Below, piece after piece: positions 1 to 8,547 of a stretch of 64,000 nucleotides of DNA. Below the pieces are notes generated by a model. The model was given only the letters and a program-made list of their open reading frames with translations. It was not told the DNA's origin and did no database searches. Position numbers and translations under genes: made by a program. The DNA comes from Prevotellaceae bacterium. Its GTDB lineage: Bacteria > Bacteroidota > Bacteroidia > Bacteroidales > Paludibacteraceae. The DNA lies in assembly GCA_020636695.1 (NCBI GenBank), contig JACJXJ010000003.1:1-64000 (forward strand), in the 5' to 3' direction. Every line of letters begins with the position of its first letter. Within the stretch, counting starts at the first letter, position 1.

Positions 1-279
1 ATCGAGCAATAACTGCCCCACGTGTTGCCCTTGAAACGCAGGATCTACCGCAATAGAATAGATGCGTAAATTGGTAGAATTCGCTCGACACACCAACGAC
101 ACATAACCCACCGCACGCGCTTCGTAACACGCCACCAAAAATGCGCCTTGTGCTTTCGTCATCAAATAAGCGAGTTGCCGTTTTGAGAATTGGTCGGCAC
201 CAAAACAGGCTTTTTCGAGTGCTACCACATCGGGCAAATGGCTCAATTTACCAGTTTCTATAACAACTGCTGGGGTCAT
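1..279 (-). CDS. GNAT family N-acetyltransferase (N-terminal part, runs off window)
   Basis: The first 93 codons of a GNAT acetyltransferase are visible; the gene continues beyond position 1. It starts at the ATG at 279, whose last bases overlap the TGA stop of the upstream ATP-grasp gene (ATGA, 4 nt), so the two are almost certainly translationally coupled. The protein begins MTPAVVIETGKLS, and near the cut end SIAVDPAFQGQHVGQLL fits the acetyl-CoA-binding motif A of RimI-like enzymes (V-x-P-x-Q-G-x-x-x-G). From the family, it should move an acetyl group from acetyl-CoA to an amine on a small molecule, peptide or protein. The substrate cannot be told from sequence. The coupling suggests it modifies a substrate or product of the RLAN/ATP-grasp ligase. 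The second half of the fold is not in view. Confidence 0.85.
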   Translation of the reverse strand, partial: MTPAVVIETGKLSHLPDVVALEKACFGADQFSKRQLAYLMTKAQGAFLVACYEARAVGYVSLVCRANSTNLRIYSIAVDPAFQGQHVGQLLLD

Positions 280-1745
280 AAAGCGGCGTGCATTTGGTTG
301 AGCTTGCTCACAAAATAGTGCAAAATACGGTAGTACAGTTCATCGCCAATAACCGCATCTTCTACTTCGTGGTCGATACTTGGATTATCGTTGATTTCAA
401 TTACCATCGGTTTGCCATTCACCACTTTGAGGTCAACTCCATACAAACCTTTACCAATCAAAGCAGACGCTTTTACCGCCAAATCGAGCACTTTAGAAGG
501 CACTTGATAAATAGGCACGGTTTCCCACGGACCACACAGATTTTTGCCCGTGACGGCATGATTGTAGATTTGCCAATGTCCTTTGGCCATGTAATATTTA
601 CAAGCAAACAGCGGTTCGCCATTCAACACACCCACACGCCAGTCGAACTCCGTAGGAATATACTCTTGCACCAATAAAATAGACGAATGTTGAAACAGAT
701 GTTCGATAGCTTCTTCAAATTCCGCTTCATTCGTCACACGACGCATACCAATAGAAAACGAACCATCAGGAATTTTAATGATAAATGGTGAACCAATTTG
801 GGCACTCACGGCTTCAAATGTATAGTCCTGCGAACGGAACAACAAGAGCGATGCTGGAGCGGAAATTTTCCCTTTTTCGAATAATTCCGACAGATATACT
901 TTATTGGTGCAGCGAATAATCGACTGTGGATCATCAATCACCACCATGCCGTTGAGTGCCGCTTTCTGCGATAAATTATACGTGTAGTGGTTGAGCGATG
1001 TGGTGGTTCGGATAAACAGACCATCAAACTCCATCAAACGCGTGGCGTCATCTTCGGTAATCAACTCCGCATGGATATTCATGCGTTTAGCGACTTCCAA
1101 AAATTTATTAATCGCTTGTTTATCGCTCGGTGGAAATTTTTCAGCTGGGTCGTGCAAAATAGCCAAACTGTAACGCGTTGATTTAGAGCAACGTGGCGAG
1201 CGCCACACTTTCTTATTAAAATGGTCGAGTGCGTCGGCAAAATCATCTTGTTCCGAATCGCTCAAGCGGTTTAAGGGTAGCGATTGAACGGATTCCAATT
1301 GATTACGTTTTTGGGTATTAAACGTAACACGCAATAGCGGACTTGGATAATTATCAAAAATATAACGGGCTATTTTCTCTAAACCTTTTTCCTTACATTG
1401 TCCAAAATAGATATTCAGAGACCACGTTTCGGTCAAATTGTTATGCGTAATATACTGATGACATTGCTTTTGAAGCACGTCCGACATACGTATACCCATG
1501 CCACTTTCTAGTTTATTGAGCGTATCTACACCAGGAATCACTCGATGTCCACGCGCTTGCGCCAACAGTGAACAATAATAGCCTTCGGAATTATAACTAT
1601 AATCGTTGGCTAAGTTAATAACTAGTTGCGGTGTACGCCCCACGTATTGGTGTTCCAAATAATCGGAAACCGTCATCACGCTTTCGCTCGAACAGTATGG
1701 TTTCCAATCACTTAAACTGTTTAATAAAATAAAAACACTATTCAT
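276..1745 (-). CDS. RimK-like ATP-grasp ligase with N-terminal RLAN domain
   Basis: About 489 residues. The N-terminal ~150 residues resemble the RLAN domain (RimK-like ATP-grasp N-terminal). The rest, from about residue 190, is an ATP-grasp ligase, with LLVQEYIPTEFDWRVGVL in the middle and the metal-binding strand VIEINDNPSIDHE near residue 450. ATP-grasp enzymes of this type join a carboxylate to an amine through an acyl-phosphate, as RimK does when adding Glu to a protein. The actual substrates here are unknown. I chose the ATG at 1745 rather than an in-frame codon at 1769, because a TATCTTTG -7 box at 1767-1774 would place the transcript start downstream of 1769. It is the first gene of an operon with a 4-nt overlap into a GNAT gene. 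The family assignment is firm and the function is not. Confidence 0.88.
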   Translation of the reverse strand: MNSVFILLNSLSDWKPYCSSESVMTVSDYLEHQYVGRTPQLVINLANDYSYNSEGYYCSLLAQARGHRVIPGVDTLNKLESGMGIRMSDVLQKQCHQYITHNNLTETWSLNIYFGQCKEKGLEKIARYIFDNYPSPLLRVTFNTQKRNQLESVQSLPLNRLSDSEQDDFADALDHFNKKVWRSPRCSKSTRYSLAILHDPAEKFPPSDKQAINKFLEVAKRMNIHAELITEDDATRLMEFDGLFIRTTTSLNHYTYNLSQKAALNGMVVIDDPQSIIRCTNKVYLSELFEKGKISAPASLLLFRSQDYTFEAVSAQIGSPFIIKIPDGSFSIGMRRVTNEAEFEEAIEHLFQHSSILLVQEYIPTEFDWRVGVLNGEPLFACKYYMAKGHWQIYNHAVTGKNLCGPWETVPIYQVPSKVLDLAVKASALIGKGLYGVDLKVVNGKPMVIEINDNPSIDHEVEDAVIGDELYYRILHYFVSKLNQMHAAL

Positions 1746-1766
1746 AGATAGAGGTTTAAAGACGCG

Positions 1767-1774
1767 CAAAGATA
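1767..1774 (-). promoter_or_regulatory. -7 promoter box of the RLAN/GNAT operon
   Basis: Read on the minus strand this is TATCTTTG, a match to the Bacteroidota -7 consensus TAnnTTTG. It lies about 20 nt upstream of the ATG at 1745. No well-spaced -33 TTG is obvious. Confidence 0.6.
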
Positions 1775-1812
1775 AATAAAAAAGCGTTTGTTATTCACAA
1801 ATTTTATGAAAT

Positions 1813-1850
1813 AAAAAAGCACTCAACGAAAAATCGTCAAGTGCTTTTTT
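1813..1850 (-). terminator. Rho-independent terminator after the DnaQ-like exonuclease gene
   Basis: Arms AAAAAAGCACT and AGTGCTTTTTT enclose a loop of about 16 nt. On the minus strand the stem is followed by a run of T. It lies 18 nt past the exonuclease stop at 1869 and just upstream of the next operon's promoter, separating the two units. Confidence 0.75.
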
Positions 1851-1868
1851 ATACAAGCTATAAAACAG

Positions 1869-2636
1869 TTATTTACCAAACATACGTAGTTTAATGTTGG
1901 TCAAAACCTTTTTGGTGTACAACGGGAAATCGCCTTGCATCATCCAGCCGTAGTAGCCCATGTCGTTACGCAACACATCTTCTACTTTTTGACCTTTATA
2001 TTTGCCAAAATTGATAATTTCCTCGTCTTTATCGTTGTAAACAATACGGCCTGCAAAATCTACATTGCGATTGAACGACGTAAATTTGGATAAAAATTCC
2101 ACATCGTTTTGTAAATCAGAATAACGGTCGAGTTGCGCTTTGAGTACTTCGTACGTAGCTTTGGTGTCAGCTTCAGCCGTGTGCGCATCATCCAAATTTT
2201 TAGCGCAATAAAATTGGTAAGCAGCACTCAACGTGCGTTGTTCCATTTTGTGAAAAACCACCTGCACATCGACAAATTTACGTTTCATCAAATCAATATC
2301 CACATCGGCACGCAAAAACTCTTCGGCCAACAACGGAATATCAAAGCGATTGGAGTTATAACCCGCCAAGTCGCAACCTTCAATATCTTTGGCTATGTTT
2401 TTAGCAACGGCTTTAAATACGGGCGCATTAGCCACATCTTGGTCGTAAATACCATGTATAGCACTCGATTCTGCTGGAATAGGACAACCAGGATTGATAC
2501 GCATGGTTTTACTTTCTTCCATGCCATTAGGAGAAATTTTAAGATACGAAATTTCCACAATCCGATCGGATACAATATTGGTTCCAGTGGTTTCTAAATC
2601 GAAAAATACAAGGGGATTTTTGAGCTTGAGTTGCAT
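1869..2636 (-). CDS. DnaQ-family 3'-5' exonuclease
   Basis: 255 residues. The three exonuclease motifs of the DEDDh family are visible: ExoI FFDLETTGT (Asp13, Glu15), ExoII AGYNSNRFDIPLL near residue 95 and ExoIII HTAEADTKAT near residue 152. The enzyme should remove nucleotides from DNA or RNA 3' ends using two metal ions. The C-terminal ~60 residues (INFGKYKGQKVEDVL, then a YYGWMMQGDF motif) form a small extra domain seen in ExoX-like exonucleases of this phylum. It may be a stand-alone proofreading or repair nuclease rather than the Pol III epsilon subunit, which has a different tail. It is last in the operon, 36 nt after murI. Confidence 0.88.
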   Translation of the reverse strand: MQLKLKNPLVFFDLETTGTNIVSDRIVEISYLKISPNGMEESKTMRINPGCPIPAESSAIHGIYDQDVANAPVFKAVAKNIAKDIEGCDLAGYNSNRFDIPLLAEEFLRADVDIDLMKRKFVDVQVVFHKMEQRTLSAAYQFYCAKNLDDAHTAEADTKATYEVLKAQLDRYSDLQNDVEFLSKFTSFNRNVDFAGRIVYNDKDEEIINFGKYKGQKVEDVLRNDMGYYGWMMQGDFPLYTKKVLTNIKLRMFGK

Positions 2637-2672
2637 AAATAATGTATAAACGGGCGTATATATAAAAAGAGT

Positions 2673-3488
2673 TTAATCTAACGAAATATGTTCAGCTTCT
2701 ATGGTTTCTTGTAAAAAAATAGAGGCGGATGATTGAAATTTTTCGGCCGATTCGGTCGTTAAAAAGCGGGTTTTTCCACCTTTAGAGCAAGCCTGTTCAA
2801 TTTCTGGGTGACGTTCCAAATAATCGGCTAAACTATCGGCCACAATGTTACCTTGCGTGACAATATGAATGTGTGATGGCAAATAGTGTTCAATTTTCTG
2901 TAGTAACAGCGGGTAATGCGTGCAACCCAAAATAAGCGTATCAATAGATGCATTTTTAGCGAGCAATTGATCTAAATATTTTTTGACGAAAAAATCAGCA
3001 CCAGCCGATTGATGTTCGTTGTTTTCGATAAGTGGCACCCACATCGGGCACGCTTGATTGATGACTTGAATATCAGGAAATAATTTACCCACTTCCAAAC
3101 TATATGAATTCGATTGAACTGTGCCATCGGTAGCGACTAAGCCAACCACACGAGTTTTGGTTAATGCATCGACACGTTCGGCTGTAGGACGAATCACGCC
3201 AAGTACACGGCGATTTGGATAATAGTGGAGCAATTCGTTTTGTTGAATGGAACGCAACGCCTTAGCCGAAGCCGTATTACAAGCCAGAATCACCAACTCG
3301 CAATCCATCTCAAATAACTTTTTGACACATTGCCATGTATATTGGTACACCACTTCGAACGAACGGGTACCATACGGCGTGCGAGCGTTATCACCCAAAT
3401 AGATATAATCATATTGAGGTAATCGTTCGCGAATTTTTTCCAAAATGGTCAATCCGCCATAACCAGAATCGAATACGCCTATTTTCAT
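2673..3488 (-). CDS. murI: Glutamate racemase
   Basis: 271 residues, the usual length. MurI interconverts L- and D-glutamate to supply D-Glu for peptidoglycan. The N-terminus GVFDSGYGGLTILEKI carries the substrate-binding Asp and Ser, and the two catalytic cysteines lie in ACNTASAKALR and LGCTHYPLL. The ATG at 3488 shares one base with the TAA of the upstream ompH-like gene (TAATG), so it is translationally coupled to it. Its position at the end of the bam/skp cluster matches gene order in other Bacteroidales. Confidence 0.96.
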   Translation of the reverse strand: MKIGVFDSGYGGLTILEKIRERLPQYDYIYLGDNARTPYGTRSFEVVYQYTWQCVKKLFEMDCELVILACNTASAKALRSIQQNELLHYYPNRRVLGVIRPTAERVDALTKTRVVGLVATDGTVQSNSYSLEVGKLFPDIQVINQACPMWVPLIENNEHQSAGADFFVKKYLDQLLAKNASIDTLILGCTHYPLLLQKIEHYLPSHIHIVTQGNIVADSLADYLERHPEIEQACSKGGKTRFLTTESAEKFQSSASIFLQETIEAEHISLD

Positions 3489-3991
3489 TATTGTATCCCT
3501 AATTCCTGTTTAACCAACGGAAGTAAATCCACACAAGATTCGCTCACATACAACGGCGTAGCTTGATCTAATACAATAGAAACACCTTGCGCTTTAGCTA
3601 CCGTTTCAATAGCCTGTTTTACTTTGCTATGAATAGGATTCCACAACAAGGTGGTTTGTTTTTTTATTTCTTCAGTGTAACGTTTTTTGTAAATAGCCAT
3701 ACGTTCTTCATACTCTGTAATCTCTGCTTGACGAGCCAATTTGATAGGCTCGCTCAACGATTTACTAGTAGCCAAATACGCTTTTACCTTTGCATTATAC
3801 TCAGTAGTCATACGTTCATACTCGGTATTATACAAAATGTTGAGTTGCGACAATTGCGCCTCTACTTGCGATACTTCAGGCATGTTCGCATACAGTGCAG
3901 AACGTTCGAGATAGCCAATTTTACACGAATCCTGCGCCTGAACAGACAACAACGCCAACAAGCCCAAGATGAGAGAAAAAATTCGTTTCAT
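3488..3991 (-). CDS. Skp/OmpH-family periplasmic chaperone, third copy
   Basis: 167 residues with a signal peptide ending VQA, cleaved before QDSCKIG. The mature part keeps the OmpH pattern: IGYL at the start, a long charged helix region (about residues 45-115) predicted to form the coiled-coil tentacle, and a C-terminal strand with VSIVLDQATPLYVS. Skp proteins hold unfolded outer-membrane proteins in the periplasm and pass them to BamA. This is the most downstream of three tandem copies and is coupled by a one-base overlap to murI. A terminator-like hairpin separates it from copy two, so expression may rely on read-through. Confidence 0.88.
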   Translation of the reverse strand: MKRIFSLILGLLALLSVQAQDSCKIGYLERSALYANMPEVSQVEAQLSQLNILYNTEYERMTTEYNAKVKAYLATSKSLSEPIKLARQAEITEYEERMAIYKKRYTEEIKKQTTLLWNPIHSKVKQAIETVAKAQGVSIVLDQATPLYVSESCVDLLPLVKQELGIQ

Positions 3992-4010
3992 AAATTAACA
4001 CTATTATTTC

Positions 4011-4039
4011 AAAAAAGGCTACCAATGGCAGCCTTTTTT
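4011..4039 (-). terminator. Terminator-like hairpin between the second and third ompH genes
   Basis: AAAAAAGGCT and AGCCTTTTTT flank a 9-nt loop, with T run on the minus strand. It lies 22 nt downstream of the second ompH stop and would attenuate transcription into the third ompH and murI. Confidence 0.65.
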
Positions 4040-4061
4040 AAGTCAATATTGGTGGCACAAA

Positions 4062-4565
4062 TTAAAGAATTCCCAACTCTTTTTTTACCAAAGGAGCAAT
4101 ATCTACTGCCTTAGGCGATTTGTACAAAATACCCGCTTCTGATTCAAACACCATGAAGAAATTGTTTTTTTGACCAACTGCTTCAATCGCTTTTTTGAGT
4201 TTATCTTGTACTGGTTGCAACAAACTTTGTTGTTTTGTTTGTGATTCCGTATACAACGTTTGTTGAGCTGTTTGGAAACGACGATATAACTCTTGTAAAT
4301 CTTCTTCTTTCACTTTACGAACTGCTTCACTCAAAGTGGCTTTTTCTTGATCATATTTGGCAATTTTATCTTCCAGCTCTTTCTGCATATCCTGCATATA
4401 TTTGGTATTTTGAGCATTAAAATCGGCCATTTGTTTTTCGATGGTACTAACTTCAGGCATCAACATCATCACTTCTTGTGTGTTGATATAACCAAATTTT
4501 AAATCTTCTGCCATAGCGGCTAACGGCATAATAGCCGCCAAAAACAAAATAATTTTCTTCATCAT
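4062..4565 (-). CDS. Skp/OmpH-family periplasmic chaperone, second copy
   Basis: 167 residues (166 if the second of the two adjacent ATGs is used). The signal peptide ends near MAAMA, and the mature protein starts EDLKFGYINTQEVM, so this copy lacks the Gln after cleavage seen in its neighbours. Residues ~45-120 are a charged, heptad-like helix of the Skp coiled-coil type, followed by FMVFESEAGILYKSP and a short C-terminal helix. The predicted role is holding outer-membrane proteins before assembly by BamA. It has its own -7 box at 4609-4616 in the gap after the first copy, so it can be transcribed apart from bamA. Confidence 0.9.
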   Translation of the reverse strand: MMKKIILFLAAIMPLAAMAEDLKFGYINTQEVMMLMPEVSTIEKQMADFNAQNTKYMQDMQKELEDKIAKYDQEKATLSEAVRKVKEEDLQELYRRFQTAQQTLYTESQTKQQSLLQPVQDKLKKAIEAVGQKNNFFMVFESEAGILYKSPKAVDIAPLVKKELGIL

Positions 4566-4608
4566 AGATTTCTATTTTTAATGATTTTAATAAGCAATTT
4601 CTAAAACG

Positions 4609-4616
4609 CAAAGGTA
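4609..4616 (-). promoter_or_regulatory. -7 promoter box upstream of the second ompH gene
   Basis: Minus-strand TACCTTTG, an exact match to TAnnTTTG, about 45 nt before the start codon in a 56-nt intergenic gap. Confidence 0.65.
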
Positions 4617-4621
4617 ACTAT

Positions 4622-5137
4622 TTATTTAGAATAACCAAGTTTATCGAGTACAGCGTCGCTGACATCAATTTTGGGTGACGCAAAAATCAAACTCATATTC
4701 GACGACTTATCCAAAATTAATTGATAATCTTTTTCATTAGCCAAGGTTTGTACCGCTGTAAATATTTCTTCTTGAATAGGTTTCATCAAACTTTCACGTT
4801 TTTTAAACAATTCGCCTTGTGGACCAAAATAGTTGCGTTTAAGTTCGTTGGCTTCTTTCTCCTTAGCTACAATTTCTTCTTCGCGTTTGGTTTTCATATC
4901 GGCAGACATGAATACCAATTCGGTTTGATAGTTTTTGTACATCGTTTGCACTTCGGCCAACTTCGTTTCTACCTCTTTTTGCCATTTTTTTGACAACTGA
5001 TCCAATTGTTCATTCGCTGTTTCATAAGCAGGAACAGCTTTTAGAATATAATCCATATCAATCAACGCAAATTTCTGTGCCTGCGTAAAACCGAATGAAC
5101 CAAGCATTAACGCTACGAGTAAAATAAGTTTTTTCAT
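4622..5137 (-). CDS. Skp/OmpH-family periplasmic chaperone, first copy
   Basis: About 171 residues from the ATG at 5137. That start gives MKKLILLVALMLGSFGFTQA as a typical signal peptide; the upstream in-frame codon at 5167 would spoil it. The mature protein begins QKFALIDMDYILKAVP, which is the canonical OmpH opening. A coiled-coil region covers roughly residues 45-125, followed by YQLILDKSSNMSLIFASP. It is immediately downstream of bamA, the standard place for skp, and should deliver outer-membrane proteins to the BAM complex. It differs clearly from the next two copies, so the triplication is not recent. Confidence 0.92.
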   Translation of the reverse strand: MKKLILLVALMLGSFGFTQAQKFALIDMDYILKAVPAYETANEQLDQLSKKWQKEVETKLAEVQTMYKNYQTELVFMSADMKTKREEEIVAKEKEANELKRNYFGPQGELFKKRESLMKPIQEEIFTAVQTLANEKDYQLILDKSSNMSLIFASPKIDVSDAVLDKLGYSK

Positions 5138-5207
5138 AATGATATCAATTACAATTACTGAATGCACGGCAAAAGTCTTGCCAAACCATGCTTTTTAACA
5201 ACTATTA

Positions 5208-7811
5208 TTAAAATTCTTGCCCCAAAACAAAAGCAAACTGGCTGCCACCTTTACCACTATCACCGCGAATTGGGTCAAAGCCCCAGCCCCAGTCAACACC
5301 AAGCAAACCTAACATTGGTAAGAATACACGAACACCAACACCAGCGGAACGTTTCAAATCGAATGGATTAAAATCTTTAAATTCGGACCAACAGTTACCT
5401 GCTTCCGAAAAGGCTAATGCCCACACATTGGTTTGACCTTCGAGCAATAATGGATAACGTAATTCAAATGATAATTTTGTATACAAGTTACCATTATAAC
5501 CATTGCTGTTTTGAGGAGTTAACGAACCTGATTCATAACCGCGCAAACCAACCGTTTCTGTTCCTGCAGTGGTATAACCCGACATACCATCACCACCAAC
5601 ATAGAATTTCTCAAATGGTGACCGTTTATTTTTATTATAATATCCTAAGAAACCATACTCAGCACGCGCCATCAATACTAATTTTTCATCTTTAGTCAAT
5701 GGTGTGAACATCTTAGCAGAGAATTTCCATTTGTGATATTCAATCCATTTATATTTATCAATATCAGGCATAGTAGTATAATCCTTACCATCAACTAAAG
5801 AATATGGGAACGTAGCCTTAACCGATAAAGCAAAAGAAGACCCACGACGCGTATAAATAGGATTAAAAATAGAATTACGAGATAAAGTCACACCCAATGC
5901 CAAGTTATAGGACAAACCCGTTTCAAAACCAAAATAGTATTTGTACCAATTTTTAAGATCATAACGTTGATAAGACAATTCACTATAGAGTGCAAAATAA
6001 TCATCTGGCCAATCGAGACGTGTACCAATACCCACAGAAGCACCTAATGTACGTAAGTAAATATTTTTATCGTATTCGGTACCTACACCTGATGAATAAT
6101 TATTGCCATATAATAACGAATTATAGTAAGTATTATCCATGTAGGCTTGCTGATAACGTTTGCTTAAACCTGTTTGTATGGAATAATAAACGCTTACGGA
6201 TAACGAATTTGGGCGTTTACCGCCTAACCATGGCTCATAAAACGAAAGTCCATAATTTTGATAATAGATACCATTTGTTTGTGCTTTTATGCTAAATGTT
6301 TGCCCTTCACCTTGAGGCAAAATTTTATACATATCTTTCTTAAACACATTTTGAATAGCAAAATTGGTAAATTTCAAAGCCAAAGAAAACACCAAACCTG
6401 ATTGTCCCCAACCAGCCGAAAATTCCACTTGGTCGCTCGATTTGGTTTCTAAATTCAAACCCACATCTACCGTACCATCTTCTTGATTTGGTTGAATGTC
6501 AACACCTTTATAGAGTTTTTCTTCGTCAAATTGTTTCATTTGAGCCAATTCGCGCAAGGTACGCACTAAATCCGATTGGCTGTATAAGTTACCTGGTTTC
6601 ACACGTAATTCGCGACGAATAACATGTTCATACAAACGTGTGTTTCCAGTAATAGTTACATTGTTGATAGTGGCCGGCTTGCCTTCGTACATGCGCATTT
6701 CATAATCGATAGAATCAGATTCTACTTTCACCTCAACTGGGTCGATATTGAAAAACAAATAACCATTATCTTGGTACAATTTAGAAACCGCATCCTCATC
6801 CTCAGTTAATCGTTTGTTGAGCAGTTTAAGATTATAAATATCACCTGTTTTAACGTTCAACACACGATCCAAATAATCGCTTGGATAAACTGTATTACCA
6901 GCCCATTTGATATCGCGGAAATAATATTTTTTACCTTCGTCTACCGTCAAGTACACATCTACATGCGTTTCATCGTATTTTGCTACACTATCAAACACAA
7001 TAGCTGCATCGCGATAACCAATTTCGTTGTATTTAGCAATTAAAGCATCTTTGTCGTTTTTAAATTCGTCCTGAACAAATTTTTTGCTTCTAAAAATATT
7101 CAAGATATTTGCCTGACGATTGGTTTTTTTCATCGTAGCGTCAATCTTGTTGAGCGAAAGAGCTTGATTGCCTGTTACATAAATTTCACGAACTTTAATT
7201 TTCTCCTTCTTATCGACATTCACATCCAAAATAACAGAACCCACTTGTGCAGGATCGGCCTTTTCATACATAAAAACCTCGGCATTGTAATACCCTTTTC
7301 CAGCCATCTCTTTTTTGATAGCTATTTTGGAACGATCGAGTAAATCGGGTGTAATTTGGCTACCTTTGGTGAGTGCTAACTTGGTTTGTAAATCCTCTTC
7401 TTCCGATTTTTTTAATCCGTAATAATTTACTTTTGAAATACGAGGACGTTGTTTTAAATGCAATTCCAGCCAAATGCTATCGTTTTGAATTTTAGTGGCC
7501 AATACACGTACATCGGAAAAATAACCTTGTTTCCAAAAACGTTTCACGGCACCGGAGATTTCAGTACCTGGCACTTTAATTTTTTGCCCAACGGACAAGC
7601 CCGAAAAGCCAATTAGCACATAATCTTCGTAAGTTTCAGAACCTATTATGGCAATATTGGCAATGGTTAAATCGCCACTTGGAATAGCGTAGTCGATAGT
7701 TGGTAACGAAGCAGTGAGCGTATCAACTGGTGCCACCGTTTGTTGTGCCACCACGTGAGCACCCAACAAAAGTAAAGAGAGGGAGAAAAAAACGCGTATG
7801 TTAGTTTTCAT
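5208..7811 (-). CDS. bamA: Outer-membrane protein assembly factor BamA
   Basis: 867 residues from the ATG at 7811. This start overlaps the end of uppS by 11 nt and gives the signal peptide MKTNIRVFFSLSLLLLGA, cleaved before QQTVAPVD. Five POTRA repeats occupy roughly residues 60-440, and a 16-strand Omp85 barrel fills the rest. The barrel includes a GLRGY segment (loop L6-like VGLRGYESG) and ends with an aromatic Phe (FVLGQEF), as barrel proteins do. BamA is the core of the complex that folds barrels into the outer membrane. Size is normal for Bacteroidales. It is in one operon with porG, uppS and the skp genes. Confidence 0.96.
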   Translation of the reverse strand: MKTNIRVFFSLSLLLLGAHVVAQQTVAPVDTLTASLPTIDYAIPSGDLTIANIAIIGSETYEDYVLIGFSGLSVGQKIKVPGTEISGAVKRFWKQGYFSDVRVLATKIQNDSIWLELHLKQRPRISKVNYYGLKKSEEEDLQTKLALTKGSQITPDLLDRSKIAIKKEMAGKGYYNAEVFMYEKADPAQVGSVILDVNVDKKEKIKVREIYVTGNQALSLNKIDATMKKTNRQANILNIFRSKKFVQDEFKNDKDALIAKYNEIGYRDAAIVFDSVAKYDETHVDVYLTVDEGKKYYFRDIKWAGNTVYPSDYLDRVLNVKTGDIYNLKLLNKRLTEDEDAVSKLYQDNGYLFFNIDPVEVKVESDSIDYEMRMYEGKPATINNVTITGNTRLYEHVIRRELRVKPGNLYSQSDLVRTLRELAQMKQFDEEKLYKGVDIQPNQEDGTVDVGLNLETKSSDQVEFSAGWGQSGLVFSLALKFTNFAIQNVFKKDMYKILPQGEGQTFSIKAQTNGIYYQNYGLSFYEPWLGGKRPNSLSVSVYYSIQTGLSKRYQQAYMDNTYYNSLLYGNNYSSGVGTEYDKNIYLRTLGASVGIGTRLDWPDDYFALYSELSYQRYDLKNWYKYYFGFETGLSYNLALGVTLSRNSIFNPIYTRRGSSFALSVKATFPYSLVDGKDYTTMPDIDKYKWIEYHKWKFSAKMFTPLTKDEKLVLMARAEYGFLGYYNKNKRSPFEKFYVGGDGMSGYTTAGTETVGLRGYESGSLTPQNSNGYNGNLYTKLSFELRYPLLLEGQTNVWALAFSEAGNCWSEFKDFNPFDLKRSAGVGVRVFLPMLGLLGVDWGWGFDPIRGDSGKGGSQFAFVLGQEF

Positions 7812-8547
7812 TGAGTTGTTCGCTAGTTTTACCGAAACGACGTTCGCGGCGTTGATAATCGACAATGGCTTCGTATAGTTGTTCTTCTCTAAAATCTGGC
7901 CAATGAATAGACGTAAAATAGAGTTCAGAATAAGCAATTTGCCATAGTAAAAAGTTACTAATACGTACTTCGCCACTCGTACGAATCAAAAGATCTGGAT
8001 CTGGTATATTGGCGGTATTTAAATGTTGTGAAATAACATCTTCGGTGATTGAGTCTGGAGTTAACTGACCTTTTTGCACTTTCAGTGCTATTTGACGCAT
8101 AGCGTCCGCCATTTCCCAACGAGAAGAATAACTTAATGCCAAAACCAACTTCAAACCACTGTTTTTAGAAGTATCGGCGATGCAATTTTGTAATTTTTTA
8201 AAAGCCTTTTCGGGCATACGAGTCAAATCGCCAATCGCTAATAAACGAATGTTATTTGCATGAAATGTAGGCGTTTCCTTCTCAATGTTTTCAACGAGCA
8301 ATTCCATCAAAGCATCCACTTCTGATTTTGGACGATTCCAATTTTCCTTAGAAAAAGTGTACAAGGTTAAATATTCAACACCTATTTCAGTAGCAGCCTC
8401 AGTAACTTTACGAACAGATACAACGCCATTTTGATGACCTACCAAACGATTTAGTCCGCGTTCCTTAGCCCAACGCCCATTACCATCCATGATTATTGCA
8501 ACATGTTTTGGCAAGGCTGTTTTGTCTATTTGTTCTTTAAAATTCAT
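7801..8547 (-). CDS. uppS: Isoprenyl transferase (undecaprenyl diphosphate synthase)
   Basis: 248 residues. UppS extends farnesyl diphosphate with isopentenyl diphosphate in cis to make undecaprenyl diphosphate, the lipid carrier of peptidoglycan and surface glycan precursors. Seen directly are IIMDGNGRWAKERG with the catalytic Asp and phosphate-binding Arg, the GHQNG segment, and the C-terminal signature RTSGEVRISNFLLWQ. The start ATG overlaps the porG stop by 4 nt (ATGA), and its own 3' end overlaps bamA by 11 nt, so the three are tightly coupled. Confidence 0.97.
   Translation of the reverse strand: MNFKEQIDKTALPKHVAIIMDGNGRWAKERGLNRLVGHQNGVVSVRKVTEAATEIGVEYLTLYTFSKENWNRPKSEVDALMELLVENIEKETPTFHANNIRLLAIGDLTRMPEKAFKKLQNCIADTSKNSGLKLVLALSYSSRWEMADAMRQIALKVQKGQLTPDSITEDVISQHLNTANIPDPDLLIRTSGEVRISNFLLWQIAYSELYFTSIHWPDFREEQLYEAIVDYQRRERRFGKTSEQLNEN

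Noticed and set aside
288..677. Open frame on the plus strand opposite the ATP-grasp gene
   Set aside because: It is a shadow of a well-supported gene, has no family likeness and no promoter box. Many similar antisense frames occur in the window (for example 3587-4114 and 56500-56973).
5162..7976. Longer bamA reading starting at 7976
   Set aside because: The extra residues run deep into uppS in another frame and would hide the signal peptide; the ATG at 7811 fits gene order and export.
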